A stretch of 44,688 bases of DNA from Clostridiales bacterium (GTDB lineage Bacteria; Bacillota; Clostridia; Peptostreptococcales; Anaerovoracaceae): NCBI GenBank assembly GCA_022775805.1, contig JALFKB010000060.1, forward strand, positions 1-44,688, read 5' to 3'. Shown in pieces: positions 1 through 9,257 of the stretch. Position numbers and translations under genes: made by a program. The notes under the pieces are model-generated. The model was given only the letters and a program-made list of their open reading frames with translations, had not been told where the DNA came from and made no database searches. Each line of letters opens with the position of its first letter. Within the stretch, counting starts at the first letter, position 1.

Positions 1-54
1 ATGCCGGTTCTGTTCGGGAAAAGATAAGGAATGCAGATTCTGCAGGGCGACGGA

Positions 55-933
55 TTAGCTGTCGCCCTGTTTGTTTTCGAATTCGCTGTCAAGCTCCTGG
101 GCGCTTTTGGCGAGCTTGTTTGCCGGAGAAGGCATTGCCGAGGCAACTTTGTCTATGCCTGTGATGATGGGTTTCTTGATGCGGCAGAGGCGATCGCTGC
201 AGTTTTCGCATCTTATTGTGGCGTTGGAACCACGCCAGAATCTTTCGGGATGCATGGAGTATGTCAGCTCCCACCTGATGGCAACCACCAGAGCGGTGAA
301 GAGAAGACTCCAGCTGAAAAAGCTCTGTATGAACAGCATAGGTGTGTACATCATCATGTGACCCCAGTCGAAGATTCTGCAGTTCACGCAGCAGCGGTTT
401 CCCATCATGTATTTCTGGAATGGGCAGAACAGCATCATGCAGATAAGATCTGAGGTGTAATAGAACAGGGTGAGCATCAGAAGCTCAGCCGATCCGATGG
501 CGCCCGAAAGATACAATATTCCGAAGGGGGCGTTGAAGCATACCCAGATCAGAAGAACCCACCAGGCCCGGGTGTTCATTTGCTGAACGTATTCAAGGAG
601 CTGAAGCCTGTCGTAGCCCTCATCAGGTTCCCGATAGGTGTGGGGACGGCTTTTCAGGCCGCTCATGGTTATTCTGAAGTTTGGCAGGAGATGGATAATC
701 ATGCCCAGCATGAGTATGGCCCAGAGAATATGAAGGGGTGTGAACGAGCTGAAAAACCTGTGGGTGAGCACATCTTCGAACCAGCCTCTGCGAAAAATGT
801 ACATGAATACGGCGCAGAGGAGTATGAGTATTCTGCAGACAAGTCTGGCCATATATGTTACAAACATCCTGTTGTTTTCTTTTATCATCTTTTCCGGCAT
901 CTCCTTGTGTGTTTTACCAGAGTATTGTAACAC
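55..933 (-). CDS. hypothetical polytopic membrane protein with C-terminal cysteine clusters
   Basis: 292-aa ORF with several hydrophobic segments; CCVNC and CENCSDRLC motifs in the C-terminal half. Confidence 0.75.
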   Translation of the reverse strand: MLQYSGKTHKEMPEKMIKENNRMFVTYMARLVCRILILLCAVFMYIFRRGWFEDVLTHRFFSSFTPLHILWAILMLGMIIHLLPNFRITMSGLKSRPHTYREPDEGYDRLQLLEYVQQMNTRAWWVLLIWVCFNAPFGILYLSGAIGSAELLMLTLFYYTSDLICMMLFCPFQKYMMGNRCCVNCRIFDWGHMMMYTPMLFIQSFFSWSLLFTALVVAIRWELTYSMHPERFWRGSNATIRCENCSDRLCRIKKPIITGIDKVASAMPSPANKLAKSAQELDSEFENKQGDS

Positions 934-1047
934 ATTTTAACCGGCAATCTATACATTATTGAGTGGCCTCCGGGACAAGTCGCAGGGTATTGCCGGAGAA
1001 AAACTGCTTGCGGGACTTCCGGGGATATGATTTAATAGTAGGGAACG

Positions 1048-1172
1048 AATAAGGGAGTAGTCGCCGCAGGGAGAATCTGCGTGATGATGTCAACAACCTC
1101 GGGCATAATGCCCTGGCATAATCGTAATTGATGAGACTTATCCGCAGACTGCGGCTGGGTCTTTTGTTTTTT
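1048..1172 (+). promoter_or_regulatory. probable yybP-ykoY (Mn2+-sensing) riboswitch with intrinsic terminator
   Basis: AAGGGAGTAG (1051-1060) ... CCTCGGGCATAATGCCC ... TTGATGAGAC resembles the conserved yybP-ykoY blocks; followed by CCGCAGACTGCGG hairpin and TCTTTTGTTTTTT; sits upstream of terC-family and mntP genes, classic targets of this class. Confidence 0.8.
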
Positions 1173-1224
1173 AGAGGAAATATTAACCACATTTAATCTC
1201 AAGTAAGAAGGGGGAAACAATCAT

Positions 1225-2208
1225 ATGACGGAGTTAAGCAAAGGCAGGAGAATCTGGAACGGGATATGGCAGTACAAGTGGATGTACTTCTGGATTTTAA
1301 TGGCGTTTATTTTTGATATTGTTATCTATTTCTGGCAAGGTCCTGCACAGGCGGTGGATTTCGCCAGCGGTTATCTTATTGAGCTCAGCCTTTCGGTGGA
1401 CAACCTGTTTGTTTTCCTGATGCTGTTCATTGCCTTCGGGATAACGGAACATGCGCAGCACAAGGTTCTGAACTACGGAATCGCAGGTACAATCATTCTC
1501 AGGTTCCTGTTCATCTTCCTGGGCATATCCCTGATTAACAAATTTGAGTGGCTGCTGTGGGTATTCGGCGCCCTTCTCGTAATCAGCGGAGCCAAGATGG
1601 TCCTCAAGAAGGATGATGATGAGGATCCAAGGGATGGCATAATGTATAAAATAATAGCCAAATTTCTTCCAATGAGTGAGGATTTCGTTGGGGAGAAGTT
1701 TATCGTCAGAAACGACGGCACGAACTATGATAAGTCAAGCCCTCTGTCAAAACGGGCAAAGCGCCTTTGCACGCCTCTTATGGTGGTAATGGTTCTGCTG
1801 ATATTCACGGATATTATCTTCGCCATCGACTCTGTTCCGGCGGTAATTTCCATGACCAGAGACATGTTCATAGTGTACACTTCAAACATGTTTGCCATAA
1901 TGGGTCTCAGACAGATGTTCTTCGTTCTGGAGCACATGCATGAGAGATTCCAGTACGTGAGCTACGGAGTGGCTGTGATTCTTATCTTCACCGGCGTGAA
2001 AATGATTCTGGATATATTCGATATTCATGTTCACAACCTGGTTTCGATAGGCTTCATCATTGTTGTTCTGGTGAGCAGCATTATTATTTCGGTAATAGTG
2101 ACGAAGCATTCGCAAAAAAAGGACAGGGCAGACAGACTTGAAAGAAAAAAGGAAATAATGGATGCCTTTGACAATGCGGATAAGGAATCCGATAAAAACA
2201 GACAGTAA
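1225..2208 (+). CDS. TerC/Alx family integral membrane protein (putative Mn exporter)
   Basis: 327 aa, multiple TM segments, ELSLSVDNLFVF and FAIDSVPAV motifs typical of TerC. Confidence 0.9.
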   Translation: MTELSKGRRIWNGIWQYKWMYFWILMAFIFDIVIYFWQGPAQAVDFASGYLIELSLSVDNLFVFLMLFIAFGITEHAQHKVLNYGIAGTIILRFLFIFLGISLINKFEWLLWVFGALLVISGAKMVLKKDDDEDPRDGIMYKIIAKFLPMSEDFVGEKFIVRNDGTNYDKSSPLSKRAKRLCTPLMVVMVLLIFTDIIFAIDSVPAVISMTRDMFIVYTSNMFAIMGLRQMFFVLEHMHERFQYVSYGVAVILIFTGVKMILDIFDIHVHNLVSIGFIIVVLVSSIIISVIVTKHSQKKDRADRLERKKEIMDAFDNADKESDKNRQ

Positions 2209-2245
2209 AGCAGACAGTAGAAGGAAAACCACAGGAAAGCAGTAA

Positions 2246-2845
2246 ATGGTAATCAATCCGGTATTTTTTATAAACAGCATACTTCTGGGAGTGGGGCTTG
2301 CCATGGACGCCTTTAGCGTTTCTCTGGCAAACGGCCTGGCTGAGAGGAACATGAGAAAGGGAAGAATGTGCGTCATGGCGGGAACCTTCGGGTTCTTTCA
2401 GGCGCTGATGCCCATTATCGGCTGGACCTGCGTTCATACCCTGCTTCAGTACTTCAAAGTATTCGAGAAGTTTATACCATGGATAGCTCTTGTTCTGCTT
2501 CTGTACATAGGCGGTAAAATGCTTTTTGAGTCAATAAAAAGCATAAGAAGCGGCAGGGACGGTGAAGAGGTGACGGCAGGCAGGCTGACACCTGCAGTTC
2601 TTGTGGTTCAGGGAATAGCCACATCCATTGACGCCCTCTCTGTGGGCTTTGCCATTTCGGAATATGGCCTGGTGCAGGCCCTCATATGTGCAGGGATAAT
2701 AGCCCTGGTAACCTTCATTATCTGCATGGGAGGTTTATATCTTGGAAAGCTGGCGGGAACCAGGTTTTCCGGCAAGGCCGGTATTCTGGGAGGTTGCATT
2801 CTGATCTTTATAGGATTTGAAATATTCATCAGGGGGGTGTTCTGA
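2246..2845 (+). CDS. mntP: manganese efflux pump MntP
   Basis: 199 aa; GLAMDAFSVSLANG and ATSIDALSVG repeats typical of MntP/DUF204. Confidence 0.9.
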   Translation: MVINPVFFINSILLGVGLAMDAFSVSLANGLAERNMRKGRMCVMAGTFGFFQALMPIIGWTCVHTLLQYFKVFEKFIPWIALVLLLYIGGKMLFESIKSIRSGRDGEEVTAGRLTPAVLVVQGIATSIDALSVGFAISEYGLVQALICAGIIALVTFIICMGGLYLGKLAGTRFSGKAGILGGCILIFIGFEIFIRGVF

Positions 2846-3816
2846 TGTCAGGTGGAACAGACGGTACGTCAAAGTTAAAACTATATAGCGTTGCGGTGAT
2901 TTTCACCCTTTCAATAGGCTTCGCATTCTTCGGCATAAAGAAATGTGCACTGTATGCAGACACCCTTACGATTCTCAGCTACAGATACCTTGCAGCTCTT
3001 CTCGGAGTTATTGTATGGGTAGCCGTTGCGAAAAAGCTGGGGAAATACCCTGAGCACAGCGGTCCCAGACCAAAGGGAAAACTGTATCAGACAGCGGCAT
3101 TCTACATTCTGTTTATGATTCTGCAGATTTTCGCGATGTTTTTCGCAACATCCATAGAGGGAGCCATTGTTTACGCCATGGTTCCAATCTTTGCCAAGAT
3201 AATCGGCAGGGTTGTGCTGGGAGAGAAGTCCACAGGCCTGCAGCTGTTCTTCATACTGATGACAGTGTCTGCGCTGCTGGTGCTGGTGATTCTCAATGCC
3301 ACAAGCATCGAGCTCAACATCACAGGTCTTATTATCATGACAATCAGCAGCATATTCATGGCCTGCAACAATGTTTCATCAAGATATGTCAGGGGAGTTT
3401 TCGCCCCAATAGAAATAACAGCCACAATTGCCATAGGCGGATCCGCCATATTCATTCCTGCGGCTGTTATAAGAGCTCTTGTATCGGGAAACGCCGCCAT
3501 GCTCTGGGAACCTCTGAAACACGGCGAGTTTGTATTCTGGGCCGCATTTCTGGGCATTTTCTGCATACTGCTGTCAGCCCAGTTCATGGCATTCATGCTT
3601 GCCCACATGGAGATAATACAGTCAACGGTGTTCAACAGCGCATCGACCCTTGTATCCATAATAGCAGGGGCTCTGATACTGGGTGAACCTCTGTACTGGT
3701 ATCACTACCTGTGCGGAGGCATCATCATCGCATGTGTAATCGGCATGATATTCGCTCCTTCAAAGAAGGAGAACGAAGGCAGATCACTGGGTGAAGATCT
3801 GGAGAAAACCAGTTGA
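2845..3816 (+). CDS. EamA/DMT-superfamily transporter
   Basis: 323 aa, about 10 TM segments, start overlaps mntP stop; C-terminal GALILGEPLYWYHYLCGGIIIACVIG typical of EamA. Confidence 0.85.
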   Translation: MSGGTDGTSKLKLYSVAVIFTLSIGFAFFGIKKCALYADTLTILSYRYLAALLGVIVWVAVAKKLGKYPEHSGPRPKGKLYQTAAFYILFMILQIFAMFFATSIEGAIVYAMVPIFAKIIGRVVLGEKSTGLQLFFILMTVSALLVLVILNATSIELNITGLIIMTISSIFMACNNVSSRYVRGVFAPIEITATIAIGGSAIFIPAAVIRALVSGNAAMLWEPLKHGEFVFWAAFLGIFCILLSAQFMAFMLAHMEIIQSTVFNSASTLVSIIAGALILGEPLYWYHYLCGGIIIACVIGMIFAPSKKENEGRSLGEDLEKTS

Positions 3817-3940
3817 TTTCTATAACCGCGCCCGCTAACCGATAATCTCAGTAGCCTTCCGGGCCGGTTCTTTCTGCACGTCAGCAGCGGCCGCCGGCAG
3901 CGGTACTCGGCAACTCAGGATTACCGCTTGAATCCGGCAA

Positions 3941-4196
3941 ATGTTGAAGTAATCAGAGAAAATCCAAATTTGCTTCAAACAAGCCTTCTGAAACCCTGAT
4001 TCCATCACCTAAATTTTTCCAATTGTTGTAAATATCCTTTTCAAAAAATAATTGCTTCAACAATTTTGCGATTTTGTTGAAGCAATTTTATTTATATTGA
4101 GAATGCTTCAAATCTGCCTCTGAAAAGCGCACATTTCAGTGCCTGAAATCAATGGATGTTGAAGCAAATATTCCAAAACTGCAATAACTTCAACAT
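3941..4196. repeat. 256-bp mirror-symmetric octa-motif element, copy A
   Basis: Eight TTGAAGCAA-like 9-mers with alternating orientation at 3944, 3970, 4026, 4052, 4077, 4103, 4159, 4185; perfect 10-bp terminal inverted repeat ATGTTGAAGT...ACTTCAACAT; central 14-bp perfect inverted repeat 4050-4063/4074-4087; inverted homologue at 31139-31394. Confidence 0.85.
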
Positions 4197-4476
4197 GCAG
4201 CCTGCCTTTGGAATCCGCTCTTAAAAGCGCCTTCCGGTAACGCCAAAGAGCTGTTTGATTCTTTCGTTCTTACTCTTCGGTGTGCTGCATCAGGTCTGTT
4301 ATTATTCCGTTATCCGGCTGCATTCCGGCTTCAAACTCGAAACTACATAAACAAATATCGCGGAAACCGGATATCTTTCTTTCGCAAATTGCACGAAAAA
4401 TGTTCCACCAAGCATTAGGTGCAAAGAGTATGATAAAATACCCGAAAGCAGGTAGAAAGAAGCGGATAGAAAGAAT

Positions 4477-4914
4477 ATGAAAAAGAAATTTTTCTTAATA
4501 TGGATATTTTTGTTTGCTGTCCTTATTGCATTTGATGTTCTAGTATATCGAGGAGCTGAAGAACTTGAATGTATAGAACCATCAATTGGGACTACGGCGG
4601 TAATCAATATCGTCTTGAGTATGATTTCAGCTGTAATTTTTGTACTGCTGTTTGATTCTTATAGTTTGAACAAAAAAACATGTTGGATAATTTTCATTGC
4701 ACAATTCATATCTTTGGTATCAGTTTTTGTTTGGCTGCTCTATCTAAACATTATTCCTCTTATTTTGATAAGCATAATCATTTTAGCGATTGCTATTGTC
4801 GAAATCATCAATAAAAACATAAGATTAGCAGTTGCATGTTTCTTTTGGCTTATAGTGCTGTTTGGTTTAATTAGCTACATCCCCGGAATGGGATATTGGA
4901 GTGTGTGGCAGTAA
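4477..4914 (+). CDS. small hypothetical membrane protein
   Basis: 145 aa with about 4 hydrophobic segments; AT-rich relative to neighbours. Confidence 0.65.
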   Translation: MKKKFFLIWIFLFAVLIAFDVLVYRGAEELECIEPSIGTTAVINIVLSMISAVIFVLLFDSYSLNKKTCWIIFIAQFISLVSVFVWLLYLNIIPLILISIIILAIAIVEIINKNIRLAVACFFWLIVLFGLISYIPGMGYWSVWQ

Positions 4915-4915
4915 T

Positions 4916-4950
4916 TGACACTCCCATAGTTTCAGCCATGGAGAGTGTCA
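4916..4950 (+). other. intergenic hairpin without T-tract
   Basis: TGACACTC CCAT...ATGG A GAGTGTCA. Confidence 0.5.
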
Positions 4951-4971
4951 CGATATTGAGAGGTCAGACCA

Positions 4972-5472
4972 ATGAAAAGAATGATAGTGGTTCTGTTGAC
5001 GGTAGCAGTACTTGTTTCCGGCTGCAGCTTGCAATCTGGAAATGACGGAACGGTACAGGTTGATACAACAGGGTTTACAGCAAAGCATATTGAAATTACA
5101 AACATGTCCGTAGACTGGACTAATGATATTATGAAGATAAAAATTAAGAACACCTCAAAAGAAGAACTTGCAATTAATGTATATCCTTATGTCTACAACA
5201 GCGATGGTGAAGAAGTTTTTATATCATGTAAGGGGATAAGCAGAGAGCCAGTGACTTTATCAAGCGGAGAGAAAAGCGACTGGTTAATATACTATGGCAC
5301 CCCTGAAGAAACATGGGAAACAATTATTATTTATGACTATGGACATATGGAAGATGGTGTTTCTGTTCTAGAAAACTTCTTTGTTGCCGTTGAAAAAGAT
5401 GGCAGCAAAACAGTCGCCATAGCCGATAAGAAAAAGGTGCGAAAAATGTGGAATGAATTATCAATTGATTAA
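4972..5472 (+). CDS. putative lipoprotein
   Basis: 166 aa; signal peptide with lipobox-like VSGC at residues 15-18. Confidence 0.75.
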   Translation: MKRMIVVLLTVAVLVSGCSLQSGNDGTVQVDTTGFTAKHIEITNMSVDWTNDIMKIKIKNTSKEELAINVYPYVYNSDGEEVFISCKGISREPVTLSSGEKSDWLIYYGTPEETWETIIIYDYGHMEDGVSVLENFFVAVEKDGSKTVAIADKKKVRKMWNELSID

Positions 5473-5569
5473 TAGTTTCTTATAAAAATACTATGTCTGT
5501 TTTCGAGTGTGGTGAGTATAGGATCAGGATGGAAAACAACGGAACAGAACGGAACACAAATACAAAGCG

Positions 5570-5613
5570 AAACCCGTTGAAATTACTGGATTCCAGCTAA
5601 TTTCAACGGGTTT
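5570..5613. terminator. bidirectional intrinsic terminator between convergent genes
   Basis: Perfect 16-bp stem AAACCCGTTGAAATTA/TAATTTCAACGGGTTT with an inner CTGGA/TCCAG hairpin. Confidence 0.8.
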
Positions 5614-5621
5614 GAGATTTC

Positions 5622-6719
5622 CTATACATTGAACAGGAAGTGACAGATGTCTCCGTCCTTCACTTCGTAATCCTTGCCCTCGGATCTGAGCCATCCGTGC
5701 TCCTTGGCAGCGGAAAGCTTTCCTCCTGCCTCCATAAGCTTATCGTAGGAAATGGTTTCGGAGCGAATGAAGCCCTTTTCGAAATCCGTATGAATCTTGC
5801 CGGCAGCCTGGGGAGCCAGGGTGCCGCGTTTTATTGTCCAGGCTCTGGTCTCGTCCTCACCTGTAGTGATAAATGAAATCAGGTTAAGGAGAGCATATGA
5901 AGATTTGATGAGTTTATCAAGCCCCGATTCGCTTATGCCAAGCTCCTCCAGGAACATATCTCTCTCCTCGTCATCAAGCTCGGAAAGCTCCGCTTCAACC
6001 TTGGCACTGATAACAACAACCTGGGATCCCTCCTCTTCGGCCAGCTTTCTTACGGCAGCAACGTGTTCGTTATCTTCAGAGCCGTCGGCGGCATCCTCCT
6101 CGGATACGTTAGCCGCGTAGATCACCGGCTTGAAGGTGAGAAGGTCAAGGCTCTTCACAAAGGCAGCCTCCTCCGAATCCAGTTCCATCATTCGTGCCAC
6201 CTTGCCCTGAGCCAGGAAGTCGCTGATTCTTGTAAGGAGATCAATCTCCTTCTGGAGAGACTTGTCTCCCTTAAGCATCTTTGTTGCCTTTGCAATACGT
6301 CTCTCGAGAACCTCCAGGTCCGAGAAGATAAGCTCCATGTTTATTGTCTCAATGTCCGAAACCGGATTGATTTTCCCGTCAACATGAACAACATTTGAGT
6401 CGTCGAAGCAGCGTACAACGTGAACGATTGCCTCAACCTCACGGATGTGTCCCAGGAACTTGTTTCCCAGTCCTTCTCCCTTGCTGGCGCCCTTAACCAG
6501 GCCTGCAATGTCACAGAACTCAATTGTCGTATATATAGTCTTCCTGGAATTGTATATTTCCGAAAGCTTTGTCACTCTCTCGTCAGGTACGGTAACAACA
6601 CCCACATTAGGCTCGATGGTGCAGAAAGGGTAGTTGGCCGCTTCCGCTCCGGCCTTTGTGATGGCGTTAAAAAGGGTGCTCTTGCCAACATTAGGCAGTC
6701 CTACTATTCCGAGTTTCAT
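5622..6719 (-). CDS. ychF: redox-regulated ATPase/GTPase YchF
   Basis: 365 aa; MKLGIVGLPNVGKSTLFNAIT, YPFCTIEPN, C-terminal TGS domain. Confidence 0.97.
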   Translation of the reverse strand: MKLGIVGLPNVGKSTLFNAITKAGAEAANYPFCTIEPNVGVVTVPDERVTKLSEIYNSRKTIYTTIEFCDIAGLVKGASKGEGLGNKFLGHIREVEAIVHVVRCFDDSNVVHVDGKINPVSDIETINMELIFSDLEVLERRIAKATKMLKGDKSLQKEIDLLTRISDFLAQGKVARMMELDSEEAAFVKSLDLLTFKPVIYAANVSEEDAADGSEDNEHVAAVRKLAEEEGSQVVVISAKVEAELSELDDEERDMFLEELGISESGLDKLIKSSYALLNLISFITTGEDETRAWTIKRGTLAPQAAGKIHTDFEKGFIRSETISYDKLMEAGGKLSAAKEHGWLRSEGKDYEVKDGDICHFLFNV

Positions 6720-7552
6720 TAGTTATCTCCTTGTTTCCTTACAGTATTGTCCTTATTGTCTGCATTCTCTGCCGGAGTATCGCCGGCTGTATCTGATTGG
6801 TCCTTAAAGGGCGAGCCCTTTGACCGCCTGTCCAGTATAACATATAAAACCAGACATATGAAAAAAATTACGAGACTGATGACCTGGGCCTGCTTGAAGG
6901 GGCCTATCATCAGACTGTCAGTTCTGAGAGCTTCCACGAAAAACCTCTCGCAGGAATAGAGCATTCCGTACAGAAGAATTATCTGCCCTGTAAATTTCCT
7001 GTTCCTGTCAACAAGCAAAAGCAGGAAAAACAGCAGCAGGCACCAGATTGATTCATAGAGAAAGGTTGGGTGATATGTCCTGCCATCGATGAGGACGCCC
7101 CATGGCAGATTCGTGGGTCCACCGTGGGCCTCCGAATTGAAATAGTTTCCCCATCTGCCTATTGCCTGTCCGATTGCAATGGAAGGGGCGCAAAGATCCA
7201 GAACCTCCACAGGGTTCACTTTGAATACCTTGCACAGCACCGCGGCGGTGCCCAGACCCAGAATCAGTCCCCCATGGATGGCAAGGCCTCCCTGGCGAAT
7301 GTTGATTATTGCCATGATATCTCCGGCGTACCAGTCCCAGTGAAAGAGAACATAGTATGCTCTGGCGCCTATGATTCCCATGGGTATGCTGATTATCATG
7401 AAATTCAGCAGCCTGTCCGGATCCAGGTTGTGTTTAGGAGCCCGCAAATATGCCAGGGTGCACGCGACCAGAATGCCTAGGCAGACGCATATGGCATACC
7501 ACATGATATCGATGTTAAACAGTGTAAATGCTACAGGGTTTGGTTGTGGCAT
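6719..7552 (-). CDS. lgt: prolipoprotein diacylglyceryl transferase
   Basis: 277 aa; GGLAIHGGL and IGRWGNYFNSEAHGGPT signature. Confidence 0.95.
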   Translation of the reverse strand: MPQPNPVAFTLFNIDIMWYAICVCLGILVACTLAYLRAPKHNLDPDRLLNFMIISIPMGIIGARAYYVLFHWDWYAGDIMAIINIRQGGLAIHGGLILGLGTAAVLCKVFKVNPVEVLDLCAPSIAIGQAIGRWGNYFNSEAHGGPTNLPWGVLIDGRTYHPTFLYESIWCLLLFFLLLLVDRNRKFTGQIILLYGMLYSCERFFVEALRTDSLMIGPFKQAQVISLVIFFICLVLYVILDRRSKGSPFKDQSDTAGDTPAENADNKDNTVRKQGDN

Positions 7553-7750
7553 GGATGATTCCTTTCTTAATAGTTGCTCCTTAATTGCTATATCTTCATT
7601 TTTTTATGAAGACATATATTGAATTCTACAACGGCAGCGGCTCAGGTTCAAGGGGGCCTTAAGGAGGTTCATCAGAAAGTTTAACGGGTTTCATCGGAAA
7701 GCAGTGTGGAGGAAATGACCCAAAAAGTGTGGTATGGTGGAGTGAAATGG

Positions 7751-7779
7751 TTGACAGTGGAATATTAGTGGATTAAAAT
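7751..7779 (+). promoter_or_regulatory. sigma-70 promoter of the dcw cluster overlapped by probable MraZ boxes
   Basis: TTGACA (7751-7756), 17-nt spacer, TAAAAT (7774-7779); GTGG/ATGG repeats at about 10-11 bp spacing across spacer and -10. Confidence 0.7.
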
Positions 7780-7831
7780 GGAGTAAACTCAACTGCGGAA
7801 TCATTCTGTACATTCGGCAAGAGGGCTGAGC

Positions 7832-8287
7832 ATGTTTGTAGGAAAATATCAGAACTCAATAGACTCCAAGTCAAGACTGATAATACCTTCCAAGTTTCGT
7901 GAAGAGCTGGGAGGTCGTTGTGTTGTGGCTCAGTCACTGGATAAGTGTCTTACAATCAGCACTCTTGAGGAATGGGAGAAGTTTCTTGGAGAGCTGAACC
8001 AGCTTCCGCGAAGCAATCCTGAAGCCAGAATGATAAGAAGATATTTCAACCAGTCTGCAGCCATCTGCGATGTTGACAAGCAGGGCAGGGTGACAATTCC
8101 CCAGGAGCTTAGGGAATATGCGGGAATCACCAAGGAACTGGTAACCATAGGAAACATTAACAATATTGAAGTCTGGAGCAAGGAGCACTGGGAAAAGGAT
8201 GCCTTCGCCCAGGCAGGTGAAAACATGAGTGCAGGTGATATAGACGCCAGCGCCATTGCAGAAAAACTGGAGAAGTTTAATTTCTGA
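7832..8287 (+). CDS. mraZ: transcriptional regulator MraZ
   Basis: 151 aa; MFVGKYQNSIDSKSRLIIPSKFRE and DKQGRVTIPQELREYAGI. Confidence 0.95.
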   Translation: MFVGKYQNSIDSKSRLIIPSKFREELGGRCVVAQSLDKCLTISTLEEWEKFLGELNQLPRSNPEARMIRRYFNQSAAICDVDKQGRVTIPQELREYAGITKELVTIGNINNIEVWSKEHWEKDAFAQAGENMSAGDIDASAIAEKLEKFNF

Positions 8288-8297
8288 TTTTTGAATA

Positions 8298-9239
8298 ATG
8301 ACTATTGAATTCAAGCATGTACCGGTTCTCTATGAGGAGTGCATGGAAAATCTGAATATCAGACCCGACGGCATTTATGTTGACGGGACCCTGGGGGGAG
8401 GCGGTCATGCCTTTGGAATAGGAAGCCGGCTCAGCGAGAAGGGAATGCTCATAGGAATAGATCGTGACCGGGACGCCCTTGCAGCGGCAGAAAAAAGGCT
8501 GGAGCCTCTTAAGTGCCGCAAGACTCTGGTTCACAGCACCTACGCTGAAATCAAGGATGTTCTTGATTCCCTGGGAATCCGGGGCATAGACGGGGCTCTC
8601 CTGGATATAGGAGTTTCCTCGTTTCAGCTTGATAACAGCGAGAGAGGTTTCTCGTACATGCAGGATGCTCCCCTTGACATGAGGATGAACAGGGGAGATT
8701 CCTTCACTGCCTACGATGTGGTTAACGGTTATTCCGGCAAGGAGCTGGGACACATTATCAGAACCTACGGTGAAGAGAAGTGGGCGGCAAGAATCGCGGA
8801 ATTCATAGTAAGAGAAAGAAAGAACAAGCCGATAGAAACAACAGGGGAACTAGTTGAGATTATTAAATCGGCAATCCCTGCATCAGCCAGAAGGGAAGGC
8901 CCCCATCCGGCGAAGAGAACATTCCAGGCTATAAGAATAGAGGTAAACAGCGAACTGGAGCAGCTTAAGGAGGCTGTGGATGCCTTTTGCGATGTGCTGA
9001 ACCCGGGTGGAAGACTTTGCATAATCACATTCCATTCCCTGGAGGACCGCATCGTGAAGGAGGCCTTCGGGAGAAGACTTAATCCATGCACCTGTCCGCC
9101 GGAATTTCCAATATGCGTCTGCGGCAAGGTGTCGGATGCGGTAAAGGTTACGGGAAAGCCCATTGTGTCCGGCGAGAAGGAGCTTGAGGATAATCCGAGA
9201 GCCAGAAGCGCGAAACTGAGGGTAATAGAGAAAAAGTAA
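8298..9239 (+). CDS. rsmH: 16S rRNA m4C1402 methyltransferase
   Basis: 313 aa; [28 protein letters not shown] motifs. Confidence 0.97.
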   Translation: MTIEFKHVPVLYEECMENLNIRPDGIYVDGTLGGGGHAFGIGSRLSEKGMLIGIDRDRDALAAAEKRLEPLKCRKTLVHSTYAEIKDVLDSLGIRGIDGALLDIGVSSFQLDNSERGFSYMQDAPLDMRMNRGDSFTAYDVVNGYSGKELGHIIRTYGEEKWAARIAEFIVRERKNKPIETTGELVEIIKSAIPASARREGPHPAKRTFQAIRIEVNSELEQLKEAVDAFCDVLNPGGRLCIITFHSLEDRIVKEAFGRRLNPCTCPPEFPICVCGKVSDAVKVTGKPIVSGEKELEDNPRARSAKLRVIEKK

Positions 9240-9257
9240 TACGAAGGGGAAACAGAA

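Noticed and set aside
3941-4196. CRISPR array interpretation of the 9-mer repeats
   Set aside because: Repeats are only 9 bp, alternate in orientation and have unequal but mirror-symmetric spacing; no cas genes in the window.
3941-4196. parS-like centromere site
   Set aside because: The motif is not the TGTTTCACGTGAAACA consensus and no parA/parB lies nearby.
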